A DNA stretch of 64,000 bases, from positions 1-64,000 of the forward strand of contig NZ_BAUV01000010.1 in NCBI RefSeq assembly GCF_000513135.1. The letters are read 5' to 3'. Positions 47,096-57,136 of the stretch are shown piece by piece (positions within the stretch are counted from its first letter, which is position 1; each line of letters starts with the position of its first letter). The notes beneath the pieces are model-generated. The model ran no database searches, was not told the origin of the DNA, and worked only from the letters and a program-made list of their open reading frames with translations. The stretch is from Halalkalibacter akibai JCM 9157 (lineage in GTDB: Bacteria > Bacillota > Bacilli > Bacillales > Bacillaceae_D). The translations under genes and the position numbers were made by a program.

Positions 47096-47124
47096 TTGAC
47101 ACAAACGAATGTTCGTATTAAAAT
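47096..47124 (+). promoter_or_regulatory. Promoter of the yneA-locus operon
   Basis: TTGACA (47096-47101), 17-base spacer, TAAAAT (47119-47124), with an SOS box in the spacer. Confidence 0.7.
47102..47115. promoter_or_regulatory. SOS box between -35 and -10 of the yneA-locus promoter
   Basis: CAAACGAATGTTCG matches the SOS consensus at 13 of 14 positions. Confidence 0.75.
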
Positions 47125-47130
47125 AAATTA

Positions 47131-47144
47131 CGAACAAACATTCT
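47131..47144. promoter_or_regulatory. Second SOS-like box before the yneA-locus gene
   Basis: CGAACAAACATTCT matches at 12 of 14 positions, just downstream of the -10 box. Confidence 0.6.
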
Positions 47145-47161
47145 GTAGAGGTGAATTTTTT

Positions 47162-47381
47162 ATGTTAAAACGATTTTCAGGACAAGAAGTGTTTATTGTA
47201 TCCTCAGCTTTCTTAGTTTTACTGTTTATGTATATTGCCATTATCGTTTCTGCTCCTATAAATGAATTATCAGAAATAGTGGAACAAGGTGAATTAGATT
47301 TTTTAACTGAATCAAATGATGAATCTTCAACGGAAACAACTTCAAGTTATGCACTAGGGGATAGCTTAACTGGAGATAAAA

Positions 47382-47389
<8 letters not shown>
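47162..47389 (+). CDS. Short membrane protein at the yneA (SOS cell-division inhibitor) locus
   Basis: 75 residues, shorter than B. subtilis YneA (about 105). One membrane segment (residues about 9-30) is followed by an acidic Ser/Thr-rich tail; the LysM domain of YneA is absent, and no frameshift could supply one because yneB begins inside the end. Position (divergent to lexA, ahead of yneB), two SOS boxes and the promoter match yneA, so it is probably an SOS-induced membrane protein and may inhibit division in a different way. ATG 47162 with TAGAGGTGA upstream. Confidence 0.65.
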
Positions 47390-48022
<633 letters not shown>

Positions 48023-48108
48023 TTTAAAGGGTATCAGTTGAAATCACATAGTCGATCCTGTAAAGTAGACAAAGTGTAAGAAGATTGTATAAGAAGGCAG
48101 GGGTCGTA

Positions 48109-48351
48109 ATGTTATCGCAAGAAAAAATAAATAGAATCAATGAGTTATCTAAGCGCGCTAAAACAACCGGTTTAACGAAAAAAGAGGAAAAAGAACAACA
48201 GATCCTAAGGCAAGAATATATAAAAGTTTTTCGGAATTCGTTTAAAAACCAACTTCATTCTGTTACGGTTGTGGACGAAAATGGAAATGATGTAACTCCA
48301 GATGCCCTAAAAGCTAGTAAAGAAAATAAAAATAATAAAGGTATGCATTAA
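48109..48351 (+). CDS. ynzC: YnzC family protein
   Basis: 80-residue soluble helical protein of the YnzC/DUF896 family, beginning MLSQEKINRINELSKRAKTTGLT. ATG 48109 follows AGGCAGGGG; the upstream in-frame start would add an unconserved leader. In B. subtilis it belongs to the yneA-yneB-ynzC SOS operon. Function unknown. Confidence 0.88.
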   Translation: MLSQEKINRINELSKRAKTTGLTKKEEKEQQILRQEYIKVFRNSFKNQLHSVTVVDENGNDVTPDALKASKENKNNKGMH

Positions 48352-48381
48352 AAGTCTCAGATGGTTTTAGAGGCTTTTTTT
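48350..48381 (+). terminator. Terminator after ynzC
   Basis: Short stem AAAAGTCTC/GAGGCTTTT with mismatch and T run. Confidence 0.6.
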
Positions 48382-48486
48382 CGATTATTTATATGTTTCT
48401 GAATGCTTGAAGAATTTAAGGATAAAGTATATGATGTAAACCATGTAGATAGATTTAAGTAATTTTCAGAAAGTAGGGAATACAGA

Positions 48487-50484
48487 ATGTCAAAACAAGT
48501 AGAGCAACTTGCAGTGAATACGATTCGTACACTATCCATTGATAGTATTGAGAAAGCTAACTCTGGTCATCCAGGAATGCCAATGGGAGCTGCCCCAATG
48601 GCGTTTAGTTTATGGACTAAATACATGAATCATAACCCGGCTAACCCAGATTGGGCTAATCGAGATCGTTTTGTTTTATCAGCAGGTCATGGTTCAATGT
48701 TACTTTATAGTTTATTGCACTTAACAGGGTATGATTTATCCTTAGAAGATTTACAGCAGTTCCGCCAATGGGGAAGTAAAACACCAGGACATCCGGAATT
48801 TGGTCATACACCGGGAGTTGAGGCAACAACAGGTCCACTTGGACAAGGCGTAGCTATGGCGGTAGGAATGGCTATGGCTGAGCGTCATTTAGCAGCTACT
48901 TATAATAAAGAAGATTTCAAAGTAGTAGATCATTATACATATACCATTTGTGGTGATGGAGATTTAATGGAGGGTGTTTCTGCGGAAGCAGCGTCTTTAG
49001 CTGGACACTTGAAGTTAGGACGTTTAGTAGTGTTATACGATTCTAATGATATTTCATTAGATGGAGATCTTCATATTTCATTCTCAGAAAGTGTTGAAGA
49101 TCGTTACAAAGCCTACGGATGGCAAGTGATTCGTGTTGAAGACGGAAATGACTTAGACGAAATTAACCGCGCTATAGCAGCAGCAAAAGAAGATGAACGC
49201 CCTACGTTAATCGAGGTTAAAACGGTGATTGGTTACGGCTCGCCTAACAAGTCTGGTAAGTCTGCTTCTCATGGCGCACCACTTGGTAAAGATGAGGTTA
49301 CTTTGACAAAATCTACTTATGAGTGGGCTCATGAGGAAGAATTTCATGTTCCAGATGAGGTAAGGGATTTTTATGCAGCTGTAAAAGCTGAAGGTGAGAA
49401 AAAAGAACAGGAATGGAATCAATTATTTGCTTCATATAAAAAGCAATATCCAGAACTTGCAGAGCAATTTGAACGAGCGATGAAAGGCGAACTTCCTAAT
49501 GAATGGGATGCACAAACTCCAGTTTACGAGCCAGGTTCTAATGTTGCTACGCGTAATTCTTCCGGTGAAGTGTTAAACGTTTTTGCAAATTCAATACCAG
49601 AACTATTTGGTGGATCAGCTGATCTTGCGGGTTCGAATAAAACCTACATGAAAGATCTAGGAGATTTCTCGCGTGATCATTATGAAGGGCGCAACATTTG
49701 GTTTGGTGTACGTGAATTTGCTATGGGGGCAGCTATAAACGGTATGGCTCTTCACGGTGGATTAAAAGTATTTGGGGCAACATTCTTCGTATTCTCTGAT
49801 TACTTACGTCCTGCTATTCGTTTAGCTGCATTAATGAAACTACCAGTTATTTATGTGTTTACGCATGATAGTATTGCAGTGGGTGAAGACGGTCCTACAC
49901 ATGAACCAGTTGAGCAATTACCAGCCTTACGCGCAATGCCAGGTTTATCTGTTATTCGTCCTGGTGATAGTAATGAAACAGCTGCTGCTTGGAAAGTAGC
50001 ACTTGAGAGCCAAGATACACCAACAGCTCTAGTATTAACTCGTCAAAACTTAAAAACGCTAGATAGTACAAAGGAATTAGCATATGAAGGTGTTAAAAAA
50101 GGTGCTTATATTGCCTCAAAAGCGAATGGAACTACGGATGCGTTGCTACTTGCTTCTGGATCAGAAGTGCCTTTAGCTGTAGAAGCACAAGCTGCTCTTG
50201 AAAAAGAAGGTATCTATGCTGACGTAATTAGTATGCCTAGTTGGGACCTTTTTGAGAAACAACCACAGTCTTATAAGGATGAAGTCATCTCGCCTAATGT
50301 GAAAGCACGTCTAGGTATTGAAATGGCAACATCTTTAGGGTGGGCTAGATACGTTGGAGACAATGGTGATGTGTTAGCGATTGATCAATTTGGAGCATCT
50401 GCACCAGGTGAAAAGATCATGGAGGAATATGGATTTACGGTAGAGAATGTAGTAGCTAAAGTGAAAGTACTCCTACAAAAATAA
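48487..50484 (+). CDS. tkt: Transketolase
   Basis: 665-residue TPP enzyme of the pentose-phosphate pathway, transferring two-carbon units between ketoses and aldoses. The TPP/Mg motif is [18 protein letters not shown] (about residues 155-172), with [20 protein letters not shown] before it and the catalytic transketolase loop [19 protein letters not shown]. Length matches B. subtilis Tkt. AGTAGGGA upstream of ATG. Strong terminator at 50493-50536. Confidence 0.97.
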   Translation: MSKQVEQLAVNTIRTLSIDSIEKANSGHPGMPMGAAPMAFSLWTKYMNHNPANPDWANRDRFVLSAGHGSMLLYSLLHLTGYDLSLEDLQQFRQWGSKTPGHPEFGHTPGVEATTGPLGQGVAMAVGMAMAERHLAATYNKEDFKVVDHYTYTICGDGDLMEGVSAEAASLAGHLKLGRLVVLYDSNDISLDGDLHISFSESVEDRYKAYGWQVIRVEDGNDLDEINRAIAAAKEDERPTLIEVKTVIGYGSPNKSGKSASHGAPLGKDEVTLTKSTYEWAHEEEFHVPDEVRDFYAAVKAEGEKKEQEWNQLFASYKKQYPELAEQFERAMKGELPNEWDAQTPVYEPGSNVATRNSSGEVLNVFANSIPELFGGSADLAGSNKTYMKDLGDFSRDHYEGRNIWFGVREFAMGAAINGMALHGGLKVFGATFFVFSDYLRPAIRLAALMKLPVIYVFTHDSIAVGEDGPTHEPVEQLPALRAMPGLSVIRPGDSNETAAAWKVALESQDTPTALVLTRQNLKTLDSTKELAYEGVKKGAYIASKANGTTDALLLASGSEVPLAVEAQAALEKEGIYADVISMPSWDLFEKQPQSYKDEVISPNVKARLGIEMATSLGWARYVGDNGDVLAIDQFGASAPGEKIMEEYGFTVENVVAKVKVLLQK

Positions 50485-50492
50485 AAGCTTAG

Positions 50493-50536
50493 AACGGGAC
50501 TTTAGAGATCTACAAATTTCTAAAGTCCCGTTTTTA
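50493..50536 (+). terminator. Terminator after tkt
   Basis: 14-bp stem AACGGGACTTTAGA/TCTAAAGTCCCGTT followed by T run. Confidence 0.9.
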
Positions 50537-50572
50537 TATGTAATTAACTAATATGCCCTGATTTTTTGATAA

Positions 50573-50579
50573 TTCGACA
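50573..50579. promoter_or_regulatory. Candidate Spo0A box upstream of sirA
   Basis: TTCGACA, exact complement of the 0A-box TGTCGAA, about 90 bases before the sirA start. A TATACT -10-like box lies at 50633-50638. B. subtilis sirA is Spo0A-activated. Confidence 0.5.
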
Positions 50580-50670
50580 AAACTAGTGTGAATCTTCTCC
50601 GATTTAAGACAATCATTTTACTAGAGATCTCGTATACTAAATTGTAACAAAACACGAGAGGGTGTCCATG

Positions 50671-51126
50671 ATGAGACATTATGAATTATATATTGTTGAA
50701 GAAGATGTTGCTCGTCAATATTACGGACAAGAATCGAAGCTTTTTTATTTATTCCTTGAACATGAAAAAGCAAAGGGTTCACAAAAAGAGATTTTAAGAA
50801 AACAGATTGAATATATCACTAAACCAATTCCTGCTCTTCTATTACAACAAAAATTAAAACAAGACCTAATGAAAATTGAAGGATATCGTAAAAAGAAGAA
50901 TACACACCTTATAGAAATCATAGATCGGGATTCAAAAGCAGAATTAGTTATAGGGTCTGATGCCCTTTATTTAACAGCAGAAGGATCATTTGAAATTGAA
51001 ACGATGTTTTTTGAAATCCTCAGAAAGTGTGAACCAGCCTTTTTTGCCTTTTCCATTTCTGAACACAGGTATGGATGGTTAAAGCCATTGAAGCAACAAG
51101 ACTTTTTAAGAACGAATCCTGTCTAA
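50671..51126 (+). CDS. sirA: Sporulation inhibitor of replication SirA
   Basis: About 151 residues, matching B. subtilis SirA (YneE) in length and pattern (RHYELYIVEEDVARQYYGQESKLF..., ITKPIPALLLQQKLK, HRYGWLKPLKQQDFL, quoted in parts). SirA binds DnaA domain I and blocks new rounds of replication at the onset of sporulation. ATG 50671 gives the best spacing from GAGAGGGTG. A Spo0A box lies upstream. Followed by yneF, as in B. subtilis. Confidence 0.87.
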   Translation: MRHYELYIVEEDVARQYYGQESKLFYLFLEHEKAKGSQKEILRKQIEYITKPIPALLLQQKLKQDLMKIEGYRKKKNTHLIEIIDRDSKAELVIGSDALYLTAEGSFEIETMFFEILRKCEPAFFAFSISEHRYGWLKPLKQQDFLRTNPV

Positions 51127-51238
51127 TTGATATTTTGAGGAAGTGCTTTTAAAACCGTTCTCATTAAGATATAATAGATAAGGTTGAATCGAGTTTTTAC
51201 TCGGAAGGTTAGATAGCACGAAGGAGGACGTTGGACTT

Positions 51239-51454
51239 ATGTGGATTCATATTCTTGGGTATACACTAGCTGTTGCAGCTGGTATCGCAATCGGCTTCTT
51301 TATAGCACGTAAGACAATGATGTCTTATTTAAAAAAGAACCCACCGTTTAATGAGCAAATGCTACGCGTCATGATGATGCAAATGGGACAAAACCCATCA
51401 CAAAAGAAGATCAATCAAATGATGAAAGCAATGCAGAAGCAACAAGGTAAATAA
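51239..51454 (+). CDS. yneF: YneF (UPF0154) membrane protein
   Basis: 71 residues with an N-terminal membrane span (about 5-24) and a conserved helical tail ([24 protein letters not shown]). UPF0154 family; unknown function, in mycoplasma to Bacillus. GGAGGA upstream of ATG. Positional match to B. subtilis. Confidence 0.93.
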   Translation: MWIHILGYTLAVAAGIAIGFFIARKTMMSYLKKNPPFNEQMLRVMMMQMGQNPSQKKINQMMKAMQKQQGK

Positions 51455-51464
51455 TTCAGATGGA

Positions 51465-51490
51465 CAAGCACCTCAAGCATGAGGTGTTTT
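51465..51490 (+). terminator. Terminator after yneF
   Basis: Stem CACCTCA/TGAGGTG, loop AGCA, then T5. Confidence 0.78.
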
Positions 51491-51530
51491 TCTGCTTTCA
51501 TATAAAGATTTCTTACAAGGAGAATATACA

Positions 51531-52592
51531 GTGACTGTTCAGGTAGCTCAAGTGAAAATTGAAGAAGTAAATTTTGATCAAGACTTATTTATTGACGTTC
51601 GCTCCCCTGGCGAATTTGCGGAATTTCGTTTACCTAATGCGATCAATGTTCCTCTTTTTTCCAATGAAGAAAGAGCACAAGTAGGGACCGTATTTAAAAG
51701 GAATAGTAGAGAAGAGGCAATTGAGCTAGGTTTAGCTCTTTATGCTCCAAAAATGGAATACTTCTACAAACGAATAAAGGATTTACAAACAGAGATGCCG
51801 AATAGACGTATCGTTGTCTATTGCTTTAGGGGTGGGCTTCGTAGCAGAACGATTGCTGGTACGATAGGTTTACTAGGGGTGGACTGTGTTCAACTAGAAG
51901 GTGGAATACGGTCTTTTAGAAAATACATTCAAGAAGGCTTAGAGCAAGAGGCTCAAATACAAAGGGAGTACTTAGTCCTTTCTGGCCATACTGGTACTAG
52001 AAAAACAGAGATATTAAATCAACTTCAAAATAAAGGCTACCCAGTAATTGATTTAGAAAATCTAGCAGGACATCGTGGTTCGATTTTTGGCTATATTGGA
52101 GTTCAACCGAATAGTCAAAAACAATTTGACTATTTGCTATTAAAACGCTTGAAACAACTTGAACAATCTCCTTACGTTATAATAGAGGGAGAAAGCAAAC
52201 GTCTTGGCCGCGTAATTCTTCCTGATTTTTTGTTAGAAGGAAAACAAATTGGAGAAAGACTCGAATTACATTATCCGTTTTGGGCAAGAGTTGAACATGT
52301 TTATCAGACTTATGACCCAATTAAATATAAAGGGGAAATTCAGGAAGGCATTGATAAAATCACTAAATATTTATCATATGAGTTAAAAGAAGAAATGAAG
52401 GTACTTCTAGATAGGGAAGATTATAAGGGAGTTTTTGCAAAGCTATTAGAAGGATATTATGATCCAAGATATGCCCATAAGTTTAGTAGCTATAAGTCTC
52501 AAGCGACTGAACTTGAGTTCGAAACACTTGATGAAGGTGTTGAGAAAGTGATAACTTATATCGAACATTATAAAACAATGATAAAAAAATAA
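51531..52592 (+). CDS. mnmH: tRNA 2-selenouridine/geranyl-2-thiouridine synthase MnmH
   Basis: 353 residues: an N-terminal rhodanese domain (about 1-125) with catalytic Cys in VYCFRGGLRSRT, and a C-terminal P-loop domain. The P-loop reads GHTGTRKTE, with Arg where GxTGxGKT members have Gly. Acts on the wobble 2-thiouridine of Lys, Glu and Gln tRNAs; selenation needs SelD, which is not in this window. GTG start after AAGGAG. Located between yneF and an ABC exporter. Confidence 0.88.
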   Translation: MTVQVAQVKIEEVNFDQDLFIDVRSPGEFAEFRLPNAINVPLFSNEERAQVGTVFKRNSREEAIELGLALYAPKMEYFYKRIKDLQTEMPNRRIVVYCFRGGLRSRTIAGTIGLLGVDCVQLEGGIRSFRKYIQEGLEQEAQIQREYLVLSGHTGTRKTEILNQLQNKGYPVIDLENLAGHRGSIFGYIGVQPNSQKQFDYLLLKRLKQLEQSPYVIIEGESKRLGRVILPDFLLEGKQIGERLELHYPFWARVEHVYQTYDPIKYKGEIQEGIDKITKYLSYELKEEMKVLLDREDYKGVFAKLLEGYYDPRYAHKFSSYKSQATELEFETLDEGVEKVITYIEHYKTMIKK

Positions 52593-52626
52593 AAATGTAC
52601 TGTCTTAAGAAAGGTGATCGTTTAGA

Positions 52627-54390
52627 GTGAGTGTGTTTAAGGATCTTTGGTGGTTTTTTAAGCAAGAAAAAATGGCATATGGGATTGGGATTTTAATTTT
52701 AGCATTTGTTTCACTTTTTACTCTTGTTCCCCCGTTAATTGTCGGGGTTATCGTTGATCAAATCATAGAAGAGACATTGACAGGAAAATCGCTTTTGATG
52801 TGGGTCGGTATTTTACTAGCTGTAGGTGCGTTTACGTATGTTTTTCGATATGTATGGAGGATTATGATCTTCGGAGCATCAATTCGGTTAGCCCGTTTAC
52901 TGAGAAATCAGCTTTATGGTCACTTTACAAAAATGTCTCATCGTTTTTATCAGCGGTATCGTACTGGTGATTTAATGGCCCATGCTACAAATGATATTAA
53001 GGCGGTGCAGATGACGGCGGGGCAGGGTGTTCTTACACTAGTAGATTCATTAGCAATGGGTGGATTTGTAATCATTACTATGGCAGCAACCATTAGTTGG
53101 CAATTAACTCTGATTTGTTTAATACCGATGCCTTTTATGGCATATTTAACAAGTTACTATGGAACGTTACTGCACTCGCGTTTCCATCATGCACAATCGG
53201 CATTTTCTGAACTGAATGATAATGTTCAGGAGAGTGTGACGGGTGTAAGGGTTGCCAAGACATTCGGACAAGAGTCGAATGAGATAGAGCGGTTTAAGGA
53301 AAAATCAAAAGAAGTAGTGGATAAAAATGTAGAGGTTGCAAGAATTGATGCATTATTTGATCCAACCATTTCATTAATAGTAGGAATCTCTTATTTTCTA
53401 GCTGTTGTTTTTGGTGCGAGATTTGTCATTGCTGGAGATTTAACATTAGGGCAATTGACTAGCTTCACTTTATACTTAGGACTTCTGATTTGGCCAATGT
53501 TAGCGTTTGGTTGGCTTTTTAATATTGTAGAAAGAGGACGGGCTTCATATGACCGTATATCCTCTTTGCTCTCTGAGAAGCAGGATATAACGGATGATGA
53601 TGCAGGTCATAATCAAAAAGCAGTAGGAAACCTTCATGTTAGTATCAAAAGTTTTATGTATCCAGGTAGTCAAGAAAAGGCTCTTGAAAACATTGAGTTC
53701 ATGCTAGAAGAAGGAAAAACTTTAGGTATCGTTGGGAAAACAGGTAGTGGTAAATCAACATTGATTCGCTTGCTACAACGAGAATACGATGTAAGTGACG
53801 GGTTTATTTCAATTGGCGATAAAAAAGTAAATCAATATCATCTTGATGTTTTGAAAGCGACTTTTGGTAATGTACCTCAAGATCATTTTTTATTCTCTGC
53901 TACGATCGCAGATAATGTTGCTTTTGCTAAGCCGAACGCAACGATACAAGAGATTATAGAAAGTTGTCAATTGGCAAATATTCACGAAGATATTACCTCG
54001 TTTAAGGACCAATACGAAACGGTTGTTGGAGAACGAGGAGTCACTTTATCAGGGGGGCAGAAACAGCGGATCTCAATAGCTCGTGCTATATTGCCAAATC
54101 CCAATATACTAATTTTAGATGATTCACTATCAGCCGTTGATGCAAAGACTGAAGAATTGATATTAAATTCTCTTCGTCAAAATCGACACGGGAAAACAAC
54201 TATTATCACAGCACACCGTCTAAGTGCAATTAAGCATGCAGATTTGATACTTGTCTTAGAAGACGGTCACATTGCTCAGCGTGGAACTCACGTTGACTTA
54301 ATGAAAGAAGCGGGTTGGTACCGGAAAATGTATGAGCAGCAACAACTAGAAGAGATGGTTGAGAAAGGAGTAATCGAAGATGAAGCATAA
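52627..54390 (+). CDS. Heterodimeric ABC exporter subunit, degenerate-site half (BmrC/YheI-like)
   Basis: 587 residues: six-helix ABC exporter domain (about 15-310) and nucleotide-binding domain. Walker A GKTGSGKST, signature TLSGGQKQR, Walker B ILILDDSLSAVD in which the catalytic Glu is replaced by Asp, and H-loop TAHRLS. The lost Glu marks it as the non-consensus half of a heterodimer, like BmrC/YheI. Its partner follows, overlapping by 11 bases. Drug export is likely but unproven. GTG start with AAGGTGAT upstream. Confidence 0.88.
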   Translation: MSVFKDLWWFFKQEKMAYGIGILILAFVSLFTLVPPLIVGVIVDQIIEETLTGKSLLMWVGILLAVGAFTYVFRYVWRIMIFGASIRLARLLRNQLYGHFTKMSHRFYQRYRTGDLMAHATNDIKAVQMTAGQGVLTLVDSLAMGGFVIITMAATISWQLTLICLIPMPFMAYLTSYYGTLLHSRFHHAQSAFSELNDNVQESVTGVRVAKTFGQESNEIERFKEKSKEVVDKNVEVARIDALFDPTISLIVGISYFLAVVFGARFVIAGDLTLGQLTSFTLYLGLLIWPMLAFGWLFNIVERGRASYDRISSLLSEKQDITDDDAGHNQKAVGNLHVSIKSFMYPGSQEKALENIEFMLEEGKTLGIVGKTGSGKSTLIRLLQREYDVSDGFISIGDKKVNQYHLDVLKATFGNVPQDHFLFSATIADNVAFAKPNATIQEIIESCQLANIHEDITSFKDQYETVVGERGVTLSGGQKQRISIARAILPNPNILILDDSLSAVDAKTEELILNSLRQNRHGKTTIITAHRLSAIKHADLILVLEDGHIAQRGTHVDLMKEAGWYRKMYEQQQLEEMVEKGVIEDEA

Positions 54391-56164
54391 GGACCAGGTA
54401 CTAACAAATAAAGAGCAGAAAGCGATTCTGATTCGGTTACTTTCTTACGCAAAAAATCATACAAAAACCTTGTTGTTTGCGTTTTTCTTGCTCGTACTAG
54501 CAACTGTAGCTGAATTAATCGGACCCATTCTAATTAAGATCTTCATTGATGATTATTTAACACCGAGAGAATTTCCTTTTGAACCATTACTTTGGCTAGG
54601 AATTATCTATGTTGTTTTACATTTGTCATCTGTTTTTATCAATTATTTCCAAGCTTTTTTATTCCAAACAATCTCTTTGAAAATTGTACAAGAACTTCGG
54701 GTTGATGTTTTTTCAAACGTAGAGAAACAAGGATTAGCCTTTTTTGATCGAACGCCTGCGGGTGCACTCATATCTCGAATTACGAATGATACAGAATCAA
54801 TTAAGGAATTTTACTTAACTGTACTAGCCAATTTCGTTCAAAACATTTTATTCTTAGTCGGGATTTTTATCGCAATGTTTTATTTAAATGCCACACTGGC
54901 TTTATTTTGCCTTGTTCTGTTACCAATTATTTTTGGTTTAATGCAGGTTTACAGAAAAATTAGTTCACGCTTGTATGCTGATATGAGCGAAAAACTAAGT
55001 TTATTAAATTCAAAAATGAATGAGACGATTCAAGGTATGGCTATTGTTCAAATGTTTAGACAGGAGAGTAGGCTAAGAAAAGAATTTAGTGATGTGAATG
55101 AGGAGCATCTTGAGTCTGGAATGAAAACCATGAAACTAGATGGATTGTTACTTAGACCTGCGATAGACTTAATATCTATTCTGGCATTAATCTTAATCTT
55201 AAGCTTTTTTGGTTTTAGGTCATTCATTGGTCCTGTTGAAATTGGTGTGTTATATGCATTTGTTAATTATCTTGATCGATTCTTTGAGCCTGTTAACCAA
55301 ATGATGATGCGCTTATCCTTGTTTCAACAAGCAATTGTTTCCGGTGGAAGGGTATTTAAACTGATGGATCATGAAGAATTAGCTCCGGTTCAAAAAGGAA
55401 ACGATTCCCCAAAAATTAATAACGGTGAGATTGAGTTTAAGAATGTCTCATTTTCTTATGATGGAGAAACGGATGTGTTAAAAAATATCTCGTTTTCTGT
55501 AAAGCAAGGTGAAACGATTGCTTTAGTTGGGCACACTGGTAGTGGAAAAAGCTCTATCATTAATGTATTAATGCGATTTTATCCATTAGACCGTGGGGAA
55601 GTATTGATTGATGGAAAACCTCTTGACACATATGCTAATCGTGAATTAAGAGAAAATGTCGGGTTGGTTCTCCAAGATCCTTTCCTGTATACTGGAACCA
55701 TCGCAAGTAACATAAGGTTATATAGAGAACATTTAACAGATACACAAGTGAAAGAAGCAGCTGAATTCGTAAGGGCTAATGAGTTTATAGAGAAGCTTCC
55801 AAATGCCTATCAAGCCGAAGTAACTGAACGAGGTTCCACTTTATCTAGTGGACAAAGGCAATTGTTATCTTTTGCAAGAACGATCGCAACGAACCCTAAG
55901 ATTTTGATTTTAGATGAGGCAACGGCCAATGTTGATACCGAGACAGAAGAAGCGATTCAAGATGCATTAAAACGTATGCAAAAAGGTCGAACGACTATCG
56001 CGATTGCCCATAGGTTGTCAACAATTAAAGACGCTGACCAAATTTTAGTTCTTCATAAGGGAGAAGTGGTTGAAAGAGGAAATCACTTAGAACTGTTAGA
56101 GCGTAAGGGACTTTATCATAAAATGTATTTATTACAAAAGGGTTCAGACCTCGAACGCGTATAA
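54380..56164 (+). CDS. Heterodimeric ABC exporter subunit, catalytic half (BmrD/YheH-like)
   Basis: 594 residues. Exporter membrane domain (about 20-320) and NBD with Walker A GHTGSGKSS, signature TLSSGQRQL (Ser for the second Gly), Walker B ILILDEATANVD with intact catalytic Glu, and H-loop IAHRLS. It supplies the ATPase-competent Walker motifs to pair with the LSGGQ of the upstream subunit, as in BmrCD. AAAGGAG sits inside the end of the partner gene. Followed by a bidirectional terminator. Confidence 0.88.
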   Translation: MKHKDQVLTNKEQKAILIRLLSYAKNHTKTLLFAFFLLVLATVAELIGPILIKIFIDDYLTPREFPFEPLLWLGIIYVVLHLSSVFINYFQAFLFQTISLKIVQELRVDVFSNVEKQGLAFFDRTPAGALISRITNDTESIKEFYLTVLANFVQNILFLVGIFIAMFYLNATLALFCLVLLPIIFGLMQVYRKISSRLYADMSEKLSLLNSKMNETIQGMAIVQMFRQESRLRKEFSDVNEEHLESGMKTMKLDGLLLRPAIDLISILALILILSFFGFRSFIGPVEIGVLYAFVNYLDRFFEPVNQMMMRLSLFQQAIVSGGRVFKLMDHEELAPVQKGNDSPKINNGEIEFKNVSFSYDGETDVLKNISFSVKQGETIALVGHTGSGKSSIINVLMRFYPLDRGEVLIDGKPLDTYANRELRENVGLVLQDPFLYTGTIASNIRLYREHLTDTQVKEAAEFVRANEFIEKLPNAYQAEVTERGSTLSSGQRQLLSFARTIATNPKILILDEATANVDTETEEAIQDALKRMQKGRTTIAIAHRLSTIKDADQILVLHKGEVVERGNHLELLERKGLYHKMYLLQKGSDLERV

Positions 56165-56167
56165 TAC

Positions 56168-56206
56168 AAGAGAACCACCTTCTATTTAGGGAAGTGGTTC
56201 TCTTTT
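56168..56206. terminator. Bidirectional terminator between ABC exporter and Spo0E-like gene
   Basis: Stem AAGAGAACCAC/GTGGTTCTCTT, extended by CTTC/GAAG, with T run on the plus side and A/T-rich sequence on the other. Confidence 0.8.
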
Positions 56207-56352
56207 GTCGTCATATGATTATAATGATTGAGCAATGCATCAAGCTCTTGACTCAACGCTAGTACGGCTTGAGAGGAAAGGCCTTTTAAAGATGCAAGTT
56301 CTATTAGTTCTCTACGTTTTATTTCAATGATGTCTAGTAACCGTTCGCTCAT
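56182..56352 (-). CDS. Spo0E-family Spo0A aspartyl phosphatase
   Basis: 56 residues from ATG 56352 (GAAAGGAA upstream). It has the Spo0E signature SQELDALLNHY near residues 35-45 and the N-terminal helix typical of the family. It would dephosphorylate Spo0A~P and thus delay sporulation. The earlier in-frame ATG at 56394 has no ribosome site. Converges on the ABC exporter genes. Confidence 0.85.
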   Translation of the reverse strand: MSERLLDIIEIKRRELIELASLKGLSSQAVLALSQELDALLNHYNHMTTKENHFPK

Positions 56353-56558
56353 CGAGATTCCTTTCTTCTCTAAACTATTGTAATAATTATACATTTTATT
56401 TTATATAATTTCAAGGTTTAGTGAATGATGAATAAACTGTAAGAAAAAGGTGATAGCTGATTTAATAGATTCCCTACAGCGAATGGATTGAAACTAGACA
56501 AGCTTTCATGTATCTTTAGAAGAGATAAACACCTTTATCGTGGAAAGGGGTGGACAGC

Positions 56559-57061
56559 TTGAATGACACCTATGTATGGATTACAACGATTGGGGCAGTG
56601 GTAATGGCAATGTTCGCTTTCGTTATTCGGTTAAGAGCAACGAAAAAGCCAGTTTCAGTTAAAAAAATTATTATCCCCCCTTTGCTATGTCAACCGGCTT
56701 TTTGATGTTTCTATATGAACCTGCTAGACCAGCTTTCTTACAAGTAATAGAAGCGGTGTTAGTCGGTATACTCTTTTCAATTTTATTAATTAAAACGTCT
56801 AAATTTGAAATTAGAAACCAACAAATTTACATGAAGAGATCAAAGGCATTCGCTTTCATTTTAATAGGGTTGTTGCTAGCTCGGATCATATTTAAATTGG
56901 TAATTGGAGATGCGATTCATGTAGAAGAACTCGCAGGCATGTTTTTCTTATTAGCTTATGGCATGATTATCCCTTGGAGAATCTCTATGTATATTAATTA
57001 CCGCAAAATTGAAAAAGAGCTTGAAGAACATATTCGAACCCAACCACTGCCAATGTCGTAA
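56559..57061 (+). pseudogene. ccdC: CcdC (DUF1453), interrupted by a 1-base frameshift
   Basis: Membrane protein of the CcdC family, with four to five spans. TTG start at 56559 after AAAGGGG. The first frame runs through IRLRATKKPVSVKKIIIPP and then meets a stop near 56705; the natural continuation FAMSTGFLMFLYEPARP is in the -1 frame, annotated only from 56687. One added base in C6T3 (56675-56683) joins them to about 168 residues. ccdA and ccdB, which precede ccdC in B. subtilis, are not in this window; yneK follows, as in B. subtilis. Confidence 0.8.
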
Positions 57062-57096
57062 TTTTAACTCTTTATAATGAGCCCAAAAAGAATAAA

Positions 57097-57133
57097 CAAG
57101 AAAACGACACCGGCTACCGATGTCGTTTTCTTG
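57097..57133. terminator. Bidirectional terminator between ccdC and yneK
   Basis: 13-bp perfect stem CAAGAAAACGACA/TGTCGTTTTCTTG, 11-base loop; T-rich on both sides. Confidence 0.8.
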
Positions 57134-57136
57134 TCG

